Shown here in pieces: positions 1 through 7,645 of a stretch of DNA of 21,377 nt (position 1 is the first letter of the stretch; every line of letters begins with the position of its first letter). The stretch is from positions 402 through 21,778 of the forward strand of contig DAWV01000019.1 in NCBI GenBank assembly GCA_002506085.1, given 5' to 3'. Source of the DNA: Methanocorpusculaceae archaeon UBA425 (lineage in GTDB: Archaea; Halobacteriota; Methanomicrobia; Methanomicrobiales; Methanocorpusculaceae). The notes under the pieces were generated by a model that did not search any database, was not told the DNA's origin, and saw only the letters and a program-made list of their open reading frames with translations. The translations under genes and the position numbers were made by a program.

Positions 1-174
1 GAAGGGGGGCGAAAAACGACGGCGGGCGTACTCGAAGGCTTCGCCCCCCTGGCTCGCTTTATGGAGGAAGAGGAAAACGCCCCCTCCCGCAGCACACCCG
101 AAGAAAAAAGGGGGCGCAAAACGATGATGGGCGTACTCGAAGGCTTCGCCCCGTGCTCCCATGTCCCGAATTGA
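1..174 (+). CDS. Possible 3' end of an upstream gene, with an in-frame repeat
   Basis: Frame 1 is open from the first base to a TGA at 172-174 (57 codons, 5' end outside the window). The translation carries the peptide GVLEGFAP twice, 35 codons apart, each preceded by a basic GRKT-type motif, with an acidic Glu-rich linker between them. I do not recognise a family. Keeping the repeat in frame over 105 nt without a stop supports coding. However, the repeated DNA also forms hairpins, so it may be a dispersed non-coding repeat that happens to stay open. No function is proposed. Confidence 0.3.
   Translation, partial: EGGRKTTAGVLEGFAPLARFMEEEENAPSRSTPEEKRGRKTMMGVLEGFAPCSHVPN
4..152. repeat. Two-copy direct repeat with hairpin potential
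   Basis: Copies lie at about 4-49 and 110-152 and share GGGCGTACTCGAAGGCTTCG exactly, plus a similar G-rich, A-rich lead-in. In copy 1, GGGGGGCGAA (4-13) is the exact reverse complement of TTCGCCCCCC (40-49). In copy 2, GGGGCG (111-116) pairs with CGCCCC (147-152). Each copy also has an inner CGAAG/CTTCG arm. This could be a REP-like dispersed element or a protein-level tandem repeat. Confidence 0.6.
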
Positions 175-391
175 ATTCTCACCAACCCCGCGTAACTCCG
201 GAATAAACATCCGGTTCCCCGGGCATCCCCGGATCTTCGTCAACCCACCCGGATTTGTTCCGGCAAATCTCCCGGCAGAATGAGATAAAACTCTCTACGC
301 CCGGTGATTAACCGGCATAATCGTCTGAACATAGAATAGCCGGCAGGTTCATGAACAAAACTTAATTCGCCTGAACTGACAATCATATACT

Positions 392-904
392 ATGAAGATT
401 CTCTTCGTAATTGCCTCAGACCGTTTCCTTGACAAGGGATACATAGTTCCCAAAAAAATCCTCGAAGAAAAAGGAGTTGAATGTATAACCGCATCAAAGA
501 TTCATGGGACCTGTTATGGCATACACGGAGAAATCGTCCAGTCTGATCTCACTCTTGACGAAGTCAACCCCGGAGACTATGACGGCATAATCATAGACGG
601 CGGAATCGGCTGTCAGGACGAACTCTGGCGAAACGAAAAACTCGTCGACATCGTGAATAAAATAGGCATTGCCGGCAAACTCACCGCAGCCATCTGTCTC
701 GCCGTCCCCATCCTTGGAGAAGCCGGACTCCTTGCCGGAAAAAAAGCCACCTGCCTCGAAACCCCTGCCTCAATACGCCTCCTCACCCTCGACAAAGCAG
801 AAATCGTCCCTGCCAAAGTCGTCGTTGACGGAAAAGTCGTCACCGCAAAATCCCCCTCCGACGCTGAAGAGTTCGGACACGCCATACTCTCCGTAATCTC
901 CTGA
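392..904 (+). CDS. DJ-1/PfpI-family protein with atypical catalytic site
   Basis: This is a 170-residue single-domain protein of the class I glutamine-amidotransferase-like DJ-1/PfpI superfamily, whose members include intracellular proteases, chaperones and glyoxalase-like enzymes. Visible features are the N-terminal KILFVIAS strand and the nucleophile elbow AAICLAV with Cys102, followed by GLLAGKKATC, which matches the usual AGLL-GK-T segment. The residue after Cys is Leu instead of the His of PfpI proteases. The conserved Glu near residue 16 is replaced within DKGY. Peptidase activity is therefore doubtful; a thiol-based or non-catalytic role is equally possible. No Shine-Dalgarno is visible and a weak TATA-like ACTTAATT lies about 30 nt upstream, so the message may be leaderless. 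The TPR gene begins 4 nt after the stop, suggesting co-transcription. Confidence 0.85.
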   Translation: MKILFVIASDRFLDKGYIVPKKILEEKGVECITASKIHGTCYGIHGEIVQSDLTLDEVNPGDYDGIIIDGGIGCQDELWRNEKLVDIVNKIGIAGKLTAAICLAVPILGEAGLLAGKKATCLETPASIRLLTLDKAEIVPAKVVVDGKVVTAKSPSDAEEFGHAILSVIS

Positions 905-908
905 ACAC

Positions 909-2732
909 ATGACCGACGACCCCTCTGCCGCAGCCCGGAACATCTCCGCTGGAATGGAACTCTTCAATGCCGGAAAATATGACGAGGTCATCTCCTTTGC
1001 ATCCGGCACGAGCGACCCGGCTCTCCTTCTCCTCGCAGCCCGGAGTTACACCCAGACCGGTCATTACGACACCGCAGAATCTCTCTTAACCGACCTCATC
1101 CGGATTATGCCGGGGTCATCCTATCTGCACAGCTATCTCGGGCTTGTTCTCGAACACTCCAATGAAAACCAGGCACGCAGTGAATACGCAAGCGCCTTAA
1201 TCCTCGACCCGGACAACAAAGCGGCTCTTCGGAGTTATGCCGGTATTCTTATGAAAAAAGAGGATTTCCGCGGCGCCATCCCCTCGCTTCGTGCACTCGT
1301 CCGCCTAGAAAACAACCCGGACGACATCAGAAAACTCATGGAGATTCTGACCCGGGTTGGCGAACCCAAAGAAGCAATCGCCCTACACCTCCAGAACTTC
1401 GGCGGGGAGACCTTCAGTCACGAATACATCGAAGCACTCTATGCCGAAAAGGAATACAAAAAGGCGATGAGCCTCTCCCTTCGTGCATGGAATACCATAA
1501 AAGATCTCACCTATCTCAGACAGAGTCTCGAAGCGCTCGCCTCGCTTGACCCTGCCGGAGCCGAAAGCGCCTATCGGTCCGCTCTCGACAGTCTCGAGGA
1601 AGCGAACATCAACAACGAAACCGTTCTGCAGATCCGGTTCTCCTTCGTCCTCCTCGAAAAACTTCTCGGGAATTATGCCTATGCAAGATATGAACTAGGG
1701 GAACTTCTCAAAATAACAAGCGACCCGGTCTACCGCCTTGTCCAGGCAGAGATAGAAAGCCGCCTCGAAAACGGCGAAGCCGCGAATACCATCTACCGCG
1801 ACCTTATCCTGGAGCTTTGCTCAGTCGAAGAAACCGATTACCTCATACAGGAGCTCGTCATCTCCCGATTCTCCGCGTTTCTCTCGGTCGTCCGCTCGAA
1901 AGAGGAAGTCGCGGGAATAATCAGTATTATCCTGTCTCCTTATCCGACTGCCGTATGCCTGTCTGCAATAGGCAAAGCATACGAGGATGCCGGCTCCGTA
2001 TCCCAGGCGAGAGACTGGTATTACCGGGCATACCGGGCGGATTATATTTACGGGGGGGTTGCCTATGCCGCATTCCTCAGACGCTCCGGGAATGATCGTG
2101 AATGCGAAACCACGATACGCTATATGCTGACGAACGCGAAGCAGATTTCCGATATAGAAACGGTCGCGGATTCTGTTTTCAACGGCGAGGAGGGCATTTA
2201 TAAGATTGCCAAAGCGAAAGACATGATTATCAGAAAACTCAGCGGCGTCACGGAAAAGCTCTCTTCCAACGGGAAGGAGATGCTTTCCGCCGGCTACCTT
2301 TATTCCGCAATCGACGCACTGGAACGGCAGGACTACGAGACCTGTAAATGGTGTTGTCTTGCGGGAATCGATGTTCTCCCCTGCTATCCGGAAAAAATCA
2401 GTGTGCAGGATTTCATGGATGTCCTATCCCGCCTGAAAGGGCGGGCACTTGCCGAACGACCGGTGATTGTGGATACGTCCGCAGAATCAGACGAACCAAA
2501 AGAGGAAACCGTTGACCTCTCGTTCCTCGATGAGCGTGAGACCTCGGTCTTCCATTTCCTAAAAGAACACCGCGAGGCGACCGAGATGGACCTGCGGGCA
2601 GTTCTTCAGACCCGGCGGGTGACAGGGATCGTGAATTCCATGCTGACGAAACTTGCCGGGCAGGGAATTTCTTTGATTGAGAAACGCGGTCTGGGTGAAC
2701 GCGGAGAGGTGTATGGTTATATCGGAACATAA
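909..2732 (+). CDS. TPR solenoid protein with C-terminal winged-helix domain
   Basis: This is a 607-residue soluble protein with no signal peptide or membrane segment. The N-terminal two thirds are helical repeats of TPR character: residues about 8-170 carry clear units (for example LFNAGKYDEVI, AARSYTQTGHYDTAESLL, SALILDPDNKAALRSYAGIL), continuing more weakly to about 500. Residues about 547-607 look like a winged helix-turn-helix with a basic RRVTGIVNSML recognition-like helix and a wing near GLGERGEVYGY, so DNA or protein binding is plausible. The gene overlaps the next gene, a BrxD-like ATPase, by 20 nt, implying translational coupling and a shared job. The TPR part would be a scaffold or sensor and the winged helix a targeting module; this is inference. 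No specific family name is known to me. The start is the ATG just after the PfpI-like stop. Confidence 0.85.
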   Translation: MTDDPSAAARNISAGMELFNAGKYDEVISFASGTSDPALLLLAARSYTQTGHYDTAESLLTDLIRIMPGSSYLHSYLGLVLEHSNENQARSEYASALILDPDNKAALRSYAGILMKKEDFRGAIPSLRALVRLENNPDDIRKLMEILTRVGEPKEAIALHLQNFGGETFSHEYIEALYAEKEYKKAMSLSLRAWNTIKDLTYLRQSLEALASLDPAGAESAYRSALDSLEEANINNETVLQIRFSFVLLEKLLGNYAYARYELGELLKITSDPVYRLVQAEIESRLENGEAANTIYRDLILELCSVEETDYLIQELVISRFSAFLSVVRSKEEVAGIISIILSPYPTAVCLSAIGKAYEDAGSVSQARDWYYRAYRADYIYGGVAYAAFLRRSGNDRECETTIRYMLTNAKQISDIETVADSVFNGEEGIYKIAKAKDMIIRKLSGVTEKLSSNGKEMLSAGYLYSAIDALERQDYETCKWCCLAGIDVLPCYPEKISVQDFMDVLSRLKGRALAERPVIVDTSAESDEPKEETVDLSFLDERETSVFHFLKEHREATEMDLRAVLQTRRVTGIVNSMLTKLAGQGISLIEKRGLGERGEVYGYIGT

Positions 2733-4011
2733 TGGAAGGAATGACCGGAAACTTGAAAGCGTCGGGATTATCAATGCTCTCCGGCGCGGAACGGTTCCGG
2801 GAGCCGGTCTTTCGCGGCTCGCCGTCGGTCTTTCCACTGAGGAAAAAGTCGTCACGTCTCAGCTGGAGTATGTTGCCTCCGGTCATGCGGACTGCAAGTT
2901 CGTCCGCGGGGAATACGGATCCGGCAAGACCTTTCTGATTTCCCGGGCAGTGGAGATTGGGCAGGCCCAGAAGTTCGTCACGTCCCATGTTGTCATTTCG
3001 CCGGATACTCCGCTGCATAAACTTCAGGCGATTTATGCAAAAATCTGCTCGGGGCTTACCACCGGGACCGAGGAGCATGCTCTTAAGAGTATTATCGATA
3101 CCTGGATTTACGGAATCGAAGACCGGCTCATCAGTACAGGTATTAAGGAAGACGACCCGCAGCTTACCGAGCTGACGGCAAAAGAGATCGAGTCGGTTCT
3201 CGCACGGGTGAGCGGTTTGAGTTCGGGTCTTGCGGCTGCTCTCCGAACATATTATCAGGCGAACAACCGCGGAGATTTCGCGACGGCACAGTCGGCGATC
3301 GGCTGGGTTTCGGGCGAGGAGACTGTTGGACGCAGTTTCAAGTCACAGGCGGGGGTGAAAGGGGGAATCACGGAAGGAGACGCCCTTTTGTTTCTGCGTG
3401 GTCTTGTGTATGTGATGACCCAGGCGGGATATTCCGGGCTTATCGTGAGCTTCGATGAAGTGGAGACCGCCCAGGCTTTTGCCCGCCCCCAGCGGGAAAA
3501 GGGCTACATCAATCTTCGTCAGATTGTGGATATGATTGACCGGAATGAACTTTCGAACTGCTTTTTCCTGTTTGCAGGAACGCCTGCCTTTTTCGACAGT
3601 TCGAAAGGTATCCGCTCGCTTCCGCCGTTATATGACAGAATCGGCATTATTGCAGAGGATGGATTCCCGAACCCTATGCAGACCCAGATTGTTCTCTCCA
3701 AGTTCGATGTGGAGAAACTCGGCGAGGTCTCACGGAAAGTCATGGAGATTTATGCGGATGCCTATCAGGAAGTGGATAAGAACCGTGTGTCTCCCCGGTT
3801 CATCAAATCGATGATCGAAAAAGTGACCGGACGTTTCGGCGGCAGAGTGGATGTCGTTCCAAGGCTCTATCTTCGTGAATTCGTGGATGTCCTGGATAAA
3901 TGTGCTCTGTATGAGAATTATCAGCCGATGGAGAAGTATGCCTTTGTTCCCGGAAGCGGCGATACCGTTTTGAAGGAAGAAGAAAAGGCGGTTATGGAAG
4001 TCGCCTGGTGA
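2713..4011 (+). CDS. BREX-type ATP-binding protein, BrxD-like (PF10923 family)
   Basis: This is a 432-residue P-loop ATPase strongly resembling BREX BrxD. It has the family N-terminus IINALRRGTVP, Walker A GEYGSGKT (66-73) and Walker B GLIVSFDEVE with D248 and E249. The sensor-like FLFAGTPAFFD (about 286-295), the LPPLYDRI segment with a candidate arginine finger R309, and a C-terminal RFGGRVDVVPRLYLREFVDVL segment are also present. I chose the ATG at 2713 because GGAG (2703-2706) sits 6 nt upstream; a TTG at 2677 would extend it by 12 unconvincing residues. In BREX loci BrxD accompanies a methyltransferase, PglZ and a helicase, none of which is here. Its only coupled partner is the TPR-winged-helix gene, which it overlaps by 20 nt. 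It is probably an ATP-driven regulator or effector acting with that protein on nucleic acid. Confidence 0.88.
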   Translation: MVISEHNGRNDRKLESVGIINALRRGTVPGAGLSRLAVGLSTEEKVVTSQLEYVASGHADCKFVRGEYGSGKTFLISRAVEIGQAQKFVTSHVVISPDTPLHKLQAIYAKICSGLTTGTEEHALKSIIDTWIYGIEDRLISTGIKEDDPQLTELTAKEIESVLARVSGLSSGLAAALRTYYQANNRGDFATAQSAIGWVSGEETVGRSFKSQAGVKGGITEGDALLFLRGLVYVMTQAGYSGLIVSFDEVETAQAFARPQREKGYINLRQIVDMIDRNELSNCFFLFAGTPAFFDSSKGIRSLPPLYDRIGIIAEDGFPNPMQTQIVLSKFDVEKLGEVSRKVMEIYADAYQEVDKNRVSPRFIKSMIEKVTGRFGGRVDVVPRLYLREFVDVLDKCALYENYQPMEKYAFVPGSGDTVLKEEEKAVMEVAW

Positions 4012-4073
4012 CGCGAAGCGGCGCCAGGATTGAACAAATCGTCAGACTTGCTTCCCCTCCTTCTGTTTTTATT
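4004..4073 (+). terminator. Hairpin spanning the stop codon, followed by a U-tract
   Basis: CCTGGTGACGC (4004-4014) pairs with GCGGCGCCAGG (4018-4028) through a GAA loop, with one mismatch and one G-T pair; the stem includes the BrxD-like stop codon. A pyrimidine-rich stretch ending TGTTTTTATTT (4063-4073) follows, compatible with archaeal U-tract termination ahead of the convergent gene. Confidence 0.5.
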
Positions 4074-5392
4074 TAAGATAGATAGTGCGATGTGTTCCAG
4101 ATGAGATAAAGCGGGATTTCCAGCAGGGTTCCCATTTCATCGGTTTGTGCAGAGATATTCTTCAGACTTGTTTTGACTGCCAGCCGCGGGGCATAGTGTT
4201 TTCTGTACTCGTTCAGGCTTCTTGATCTGGTATTTTTCGCAGCTTTTACTTCAATTGGGATTACGTCCAGCTCCTTTTGGATAACGAATTCTATCTCCGA
4301 TTCGTTCTGCTTCCAGAAATACGGAGCGGCGTCGTTTACTGCGACAAGTTCGGTCAGAACAAAGTTTTCTGCCAGAGCACCCCGCATATCAGATACAACA
4401 GGAGTCGGTGATGAGATGCCGGCTGCGGGGAACGCAGCGAGACTGCGGAGGAGTCCTGCATCACAAAGATATATTTTGAAGTTGGTATTGTCTGCATAGT
4501 GTGAGAGAGGGACTGCAGGTTTTTCTATTTTTGCGATTTTCAGAATGATTCCGGCTGATACTAGCCAGTGCAGAGCATCTTCCAGATCGCGGGTCTTCAG
4601 TCCTTTTTTGAGGTGGGAGAAGATGAATTTGTGATTGTCTTTTGCGAGCTGCTGCGGAATCGAGTTCCAAATCAGAGAGAGTTTCGGGAGTAATTCCCGG
4701 GGTGCATATTTCATGAAGTCTGCTTCATAACTGTCGATGATGGATTTCTGAATCCGTTCTATTTCCTGCAGATTGTGCGTGTTTGTCCAAATTTTAACGA
4801 CTTCCGGCATCCCGCCGGTTATGAGATAGTCTAAATAGAGGTTTTCGAGTTTTTGTGTGAGTGATGCGGGGACCTTTTCTAGGGAAGATAGAGTTTTGAG
4901 GTGGGAAATGAGGAGTGTTTCGCCGTTTGCATGAAGATACTCTTCAAAGTTCATTGGTCTGAGAGTGAGGAAATCGATTTTTCCGACGGGAAACGAACCT
5001 TCGTTTTTTGCGAGGTGAGTCCCTAAGAGCGAACCTGCACAGGCGATATGGAGCCCGGGCATTTTTTCGCAGAAGTATTTGAGAGAAGTCAGGGCATTGG
5101 GGCAAAATTGTATTTCATCGAAGATTACCAGTGTTGTGCCGGGCTCAATGGTCTTATTGTGCAGGAAACTTAGTTCTTTGATGATTCTTGCAGAGTCCAT
5201 GTCCTGATCGAAACATGCGCAAAGGGGTTTGTTGTTTTCGAAGTTGAAATAGGCTGTATCTGAGAAATTCTGTTTTCCGAATTCTTTGAGTATCCATGTT
5301 TTTCCGCATTGACGGATTCCACGGAGCAGGAGGGGTTTTCGTGTTTCGCGGTTTTTCCAGTTTAGGAGGTCACGGGTGATGAGTCTGTACAT
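4073..5392 (-). CDS. AAA_14/DUF4143 family ATPase
   Basis: This is a 439-residue ATP-binding protein of the large AAA_14 + DUF4143 family common in archaea and bacteria; its cellular role is generally unknown. Walker A is GIRQCGKT (25-32) and Walker B is TLVIFDEIQ with D91 and E92. ACAGSLLG (about 117-124) is the expected sensor region. The C-terminal DUF4143 part contains SEIEFVIQ followed by IPIEVKAAKN, an E...E-x-K arrangement like a PD-(D/E)XK nuclease core. It is monocistronic, convergent with the BrxD-like gene, and in DNA visibly richer in A+T than its neighbours, with few of the CCGG-rich codons seen around it. This suggests independent acquisition. No strong Shine-Dalgarno precedes the ATG; a TATA box about 37 nt upstream predicts a very short leader. 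Confidence 0.9.
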   Translation of the reverse strand: MYRLITRDLLNWKNRETRKPLLLRGIRQCGKTWILKEFGKQNFSDTAYFNFENNKPLCACFDQDMDSARIIKELSFLHNKTIEPGTTLVIFDEIQFCPNALTSLKYFCEKMPGLHIACAGSLLGTHLAKNEGSFPVGKIDFLTLRPMNFEEYLHANGETLLISHLKTLSSLEKVPASLTQKLENLYLDYLITGGMPEVVKIWTNTHNLQEIERIQKSIIDSYEADFMKYAPRELLPKLSLIWNSIPQQLAKDNHKFIFSHLKKGLKTRDLEDALHWLVSAGIILKIAKIEKPAVPLSHYADNTNFKIYLCDAGLLRSLAAFPAAGISSPTPVVSDMRGALAENFVLTELVAVNDAAPYFWKQNESEIEFVIQKELDVIPIEVKAAKNTRSRSLNEYRKHYAPRLAVKTSLKNISAQTDEMGTLLEIPLYLIWNTSHYLS

Positions 5393-5423
5393 GAGTGATA
5401 CACCATTTATGTCGGTATAATGT

Positions 5424-5433
5424 GTTATATTTA
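5424..5433 (-). promoter_or_regulatory. TATA box for the DUF4143 gene
   Basis: On the minus strand this reads TAAATATAAC, preceded by a purine-rich GGGAAAAAGG that can serve as a BRE. It lies about 32-41 nt before the ATG, so transcription would begin roughly 10 nt upstream of the start codon. Confidence 0.5.
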
Positions 5434-5681
5434 CACCTTTTTCCCACTTAAATCTATTTGAGAGTTCCTCCTCTGATTGTTACCTGGAGTGTATAAGAAA
5501 TCCGAAGCTTTCTGCCGGCTTGAATTATATAGCAGGTTATCTGAACTGCCCGCGGCGGGAACTCGTATTTTTTCATCGGAGCATGGTTATATTTACGGGA
5601 TGTGCATTGATTTCGCGTCTCCCTCTCCTGTTTTTTCCAAATCACCAAACAGAATCATGATTAGTCAAAACAGCACATCAA

Positions 5682-5722
5682 TATAATCAGCAATACTTTC
5701 CCTGACGGTGAAATTGGGAGGA
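5682..5722 (+). promoter_or_regulatory. TATA box and strong ribosome binding site of the YhaM-like gene
   Basis: TATAATCA at 5682-5689 would place the transcript start near 5710. GGGAGGA at 5716-5722, 4 nt before the ATG at 5727, is one of the best Shine-Dalgarno sequences in the window and fixes the start. A second TATA-like TTATATTTA near 5585 could serve a longer transcript. Confidence 0.5.
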
Positions 5723-5726
5723 TAAA

Positions 5727-6671
5727 ATGGAAAAGACACAATTCATAGAAAATATCGCAGAGTCCACTATCGTTGATTCAATCTTCCTCGTGAAGCGTGC
5801 TGATCTCAGAAGCAAACACGGCGAACAGTTTGCCCATCTCACCCTTGCCGACAAAACCGGTCTGATCGAGGCAAAAATCTATGGCGGGAATGCCGCCGAA
5901 GCCCCGCGAGTCATAAAAATCGGACGCGTGTATAAAATCATCGGCAGGGGAAAAGCCAACCAGAACGGAGAACTCTATATCTCATCAGACTCGCCCGAGA
6001 CGCTCAAAGAACTACTCGCCGGTCCGGTCGTACTATCTCCCGGGCAGGAGAACGATTTTGTCTACACACCGGCTGAACTCGGAAAAAATGCAGCCGAGAT
6101 TCAGAAGATTGTATCCTCTATCAAAAATACCGATCTCAAAATCTTTGTTGCCTGCTGTCTGGATACCAGATTCTATGAATGTCCTGCCGCCATTCGCCGT
6201 CATCATGAATACACGGGCGGGCTCTGCGAACACACCCTTGAAACCGTAAAGATTGCCCTGAGTCTCATGGAGAATGTCGCCCGAACCAATGGAATCAACA
6301 GGGACATGGTAATCGCCGGCTCCGTCCTTCACGACATCGGCAAAATATTCTGTTTCGACAAGGAAGGATACGGTTTTACGCCAAATGACACCTACAATCT
6401 CATCGAGCATATCACGATGGGAATCATGTATATCGATGAATACAAATCCCTCATCAGCGAAGATCAGCTTCTTCAGCTCCGTCACATCATTCAGTCCCAT
6501 CACGGGAGTTACGGGGACGTCATCCCTCTGACTGCCGAAGCATGGCTCGTTCACGAGGCAGACTCGGGCAGCTCCCTCCTCCGGAGTATCGTCGACGATC
6601 TCGCCGAAACGCCCCGCGGTCAGAAGAAAAAAGGGCTTCGCTCCGAGAAATTCCTCTGGCATGCCGTTTGA
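5727..6671 (+). CDS. YhaM-type 3'-5' exoribonuclease / OB-fold HD-domain protein
   Basis: At 314 residues this matches the length and architecture of bacterial YhaM. An N-terminal OB-fold nucleic-acid-binding domain (about 14-90, with FAHLTLADKTGLIEAKIYG) is followed by an HD phosphohydrolase domain (about 150-290). Metal-ligand candidates are H169 in GGLCEHTLE, H202-D203 in VLHDIGK, H228 in LIEHITMG, H258-H259 in QSHHG, and D279 in LVHEAD. YhaM is a manganese-dependent 3'-5' exonuclease acting on RNA and single-stranded DNA. The same activity is expected here but not proven for the archaeal branch. All HD residues appear intact. It is the first gene in its direction; the following membrane-protein gene has its own TATA box. 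Confidence 0.85.
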   Translation: MEKTQFIENIAESTIVDSIFLVKRADLRSKHGEQFAHLTLADKTGLIEAKIYGGNAAEAPRVIKIGRVYKIIGRGKANQNGELYISSDSPETLKELLAGPVVLSPGQENDFVYTPAELGKNAAEIQKIVSSIKNTDLKIFVACCLDTRFYECPAAIRRHHEYTGGLCEHTLETVKIALSLMENVARTNGINRDMVIAGSVLHDIGKIFCFDKEGYGFTPNDTYNLIEHITMGIMYIDEYKSLISEDQLLQLRHIIQSHHGSYGDVIPLTAEAWLVHEADSGSSLLRSIVDDLAETPRGQKKKGLRSEKFLWHAV

Positions 6672-6691
6672 GCACTCAATAGAGATAGTAA

Positions 6692-6728
6692 TTTATAATG
6701 CAGTCTGACTATAGTAGATAAGTAAGGA
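6692..6728 (+). promoter_or_regulatory. TATA box and ribosome binding site of the DUF4013 gene
   Basis: TTTATAAT at 6692-6699 predicts a transcript start near 6720. An AAGGA core within 6721-6728 precedes the ATG at 6737. This promoter probably also drives uvrB. Confidence 0.5.
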
Positions 6729-6736
6729 AAGCCGCC

Positions 6737-7645
6737 ATGGAACACGCAGATATTATATCCGGAGCCTATATCTATACAAAGGAAGCCTTTTTCGGTCTTA
6801 AACAGCTGCCCCGCTGGATTGTTTTATTCCTCTACTTTGCCATTCCGATTCTCGGCGGTCTGCTTGTCGCGACAGTCGTACTTCAGTTTCTGGTCAAGCC
6901 GGTTCTGGTCGGTCTGCTCGTGAGTGATAATTACGGATTCACGGAGGTAAGTATCGGCGGACTTCTGCAGTACTTTGCCATAATCCTGGGTCTCGCCTGT
7001 GTCTTCTTCGTTCCGCTGATTCCGGGATACTGTTATCGGATTTTCAAAAGCGAAGGGCCGGGACTTCCCGACTACCACAATCTCTGGGCGCTCTTTTTCA
7101 ACGGATGGCGGATTAATGCCGTGGTTTTGTATTACGCAATCCCGGTGATTGTGATATCTATCCTCTACTCACTGGTGTTTATGTATCTCTTCCCGGAGGC
7201 GGGTATGTATGCCACACTTGATATGCTGGAGCTGGATAGCATTATGTTTGTTCTCACAACATTCTCCTATGTGGCTCTCGAATTTATCACCATAATCTTC
7301 GTCTCCCTTTTTGCTTTCGTGGGACTCGTTCATCTCGCCAGGTCCGGCTCTCTTTCCGAAGCAATGCATCTCCGCGGGATTGCCGGGATCATCAGGAAAA
7401 TCGGCTGGTATGATTACATTCTCTCCCTTGTGATTATGAGCATCCTTTTCCTTCTGGTTACGTTCATCATCATAACCCTCGCCCAGATTTTTGCCTACAA
7501 TGGAGTCGCGATTGTTGTACTTCTTGCAGTATATTTCTTCCTCATGATTCCGATTCTGGTATTTTTTATCAAGTATCTTTCCCAGGTCTATGACACGGCA
7601 TTTCTGGTTCCGGAATCGGACGATACAGATTTTGATGAGTTCTGA
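6737..7645 (+). CDS. DUF4013 multi-pass membrane protein
   Basis: This 302-residue integral membrane protein matches DUF4013, a family frequent in methanogens and of unknown function. About six hydrophobic spans are visible, near residues 27-55, 74-98, 130-152, 170-200, 226-250 and 253-276. The family-like cytoplasmic segment between spans 2 and 3 includes GLPDYHNLWALFFNGW, and an amphipathic LSEAMHLRGI region follows span 4. The C-terminus is strongly acidic (ESDDTDFDEF). The stop codon overlaps the uvrB start by one base (TGATG), so the two are translationally coupled. A link between this membrane protein and DNA repair is not known and may be only shared expression. Confidence 0.82.
   Translation: MEHADIISGAYIYTKEAFFGLKQLPRWIVLFLYFAIPILGGLLVATVVLQFLVKPVLVGLLVSDNYGFTEVSIGGLLQYFAIILGLACVFFVPLIPGYCYRIFKSEGPGLPDYHNLWALFFNGWRINAVVLYYAIPVIVISILYSLVFMYLFPEAGMYATLDMLELDSIMFVLTTFSYVALEFITIIFVSLFAFVGLVHLARSGSLSEAMHLRGIAGIIRKIGWYDYILSLVIMSILFLLVTFIIITLAQIFAYNGVAIVVLLAVYFFLMIPILVFFIKYLSQVYDTAFLVPESDDTDFDEF

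Larger units (their letters stand above)
5393..5726. other. Divergent intergenic region, no gene seen
   Basis: These 334 nt separate the divergent DUF4143 and YhaM-like genes. Both strands hold short open frames (5477-5686 plus, 5454-5648 minus) without ribosome binding sites or recognisable protein features. The region contains TATA-like boxes at both ends and is A+T rich, with one GC-rich patch near 5540-5560. I see no RNA gene. Confidence 0.6.

Noticed and set aside
1..152. CRISPR array
   Set aside because: Only two copies, unequal ends, a spacer-like interval that is itself part of the open frame, and no cas genes.
2413..3078. Minus-strand open frame of 221 codons opposite the TPR/BrxD-like junction
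   Set aside because: Antisense to two convincing genes, Arg/Pro/Ser-rich composition typical of a shadow frame.
909..5392. A complete BREX or Pgl locus
   Set aside because: Only a BrxD-like ATPase is present; methyltransferase, PglZ phosphatase, PglW kinase, BrxA/B and helicase are all missing.
5477..5686. Short open frames in the 5393-5726 intergenic region
   Set aside because: No ribosome binding sites, no domain or membrane pattern, and they overlap the likely promoters.
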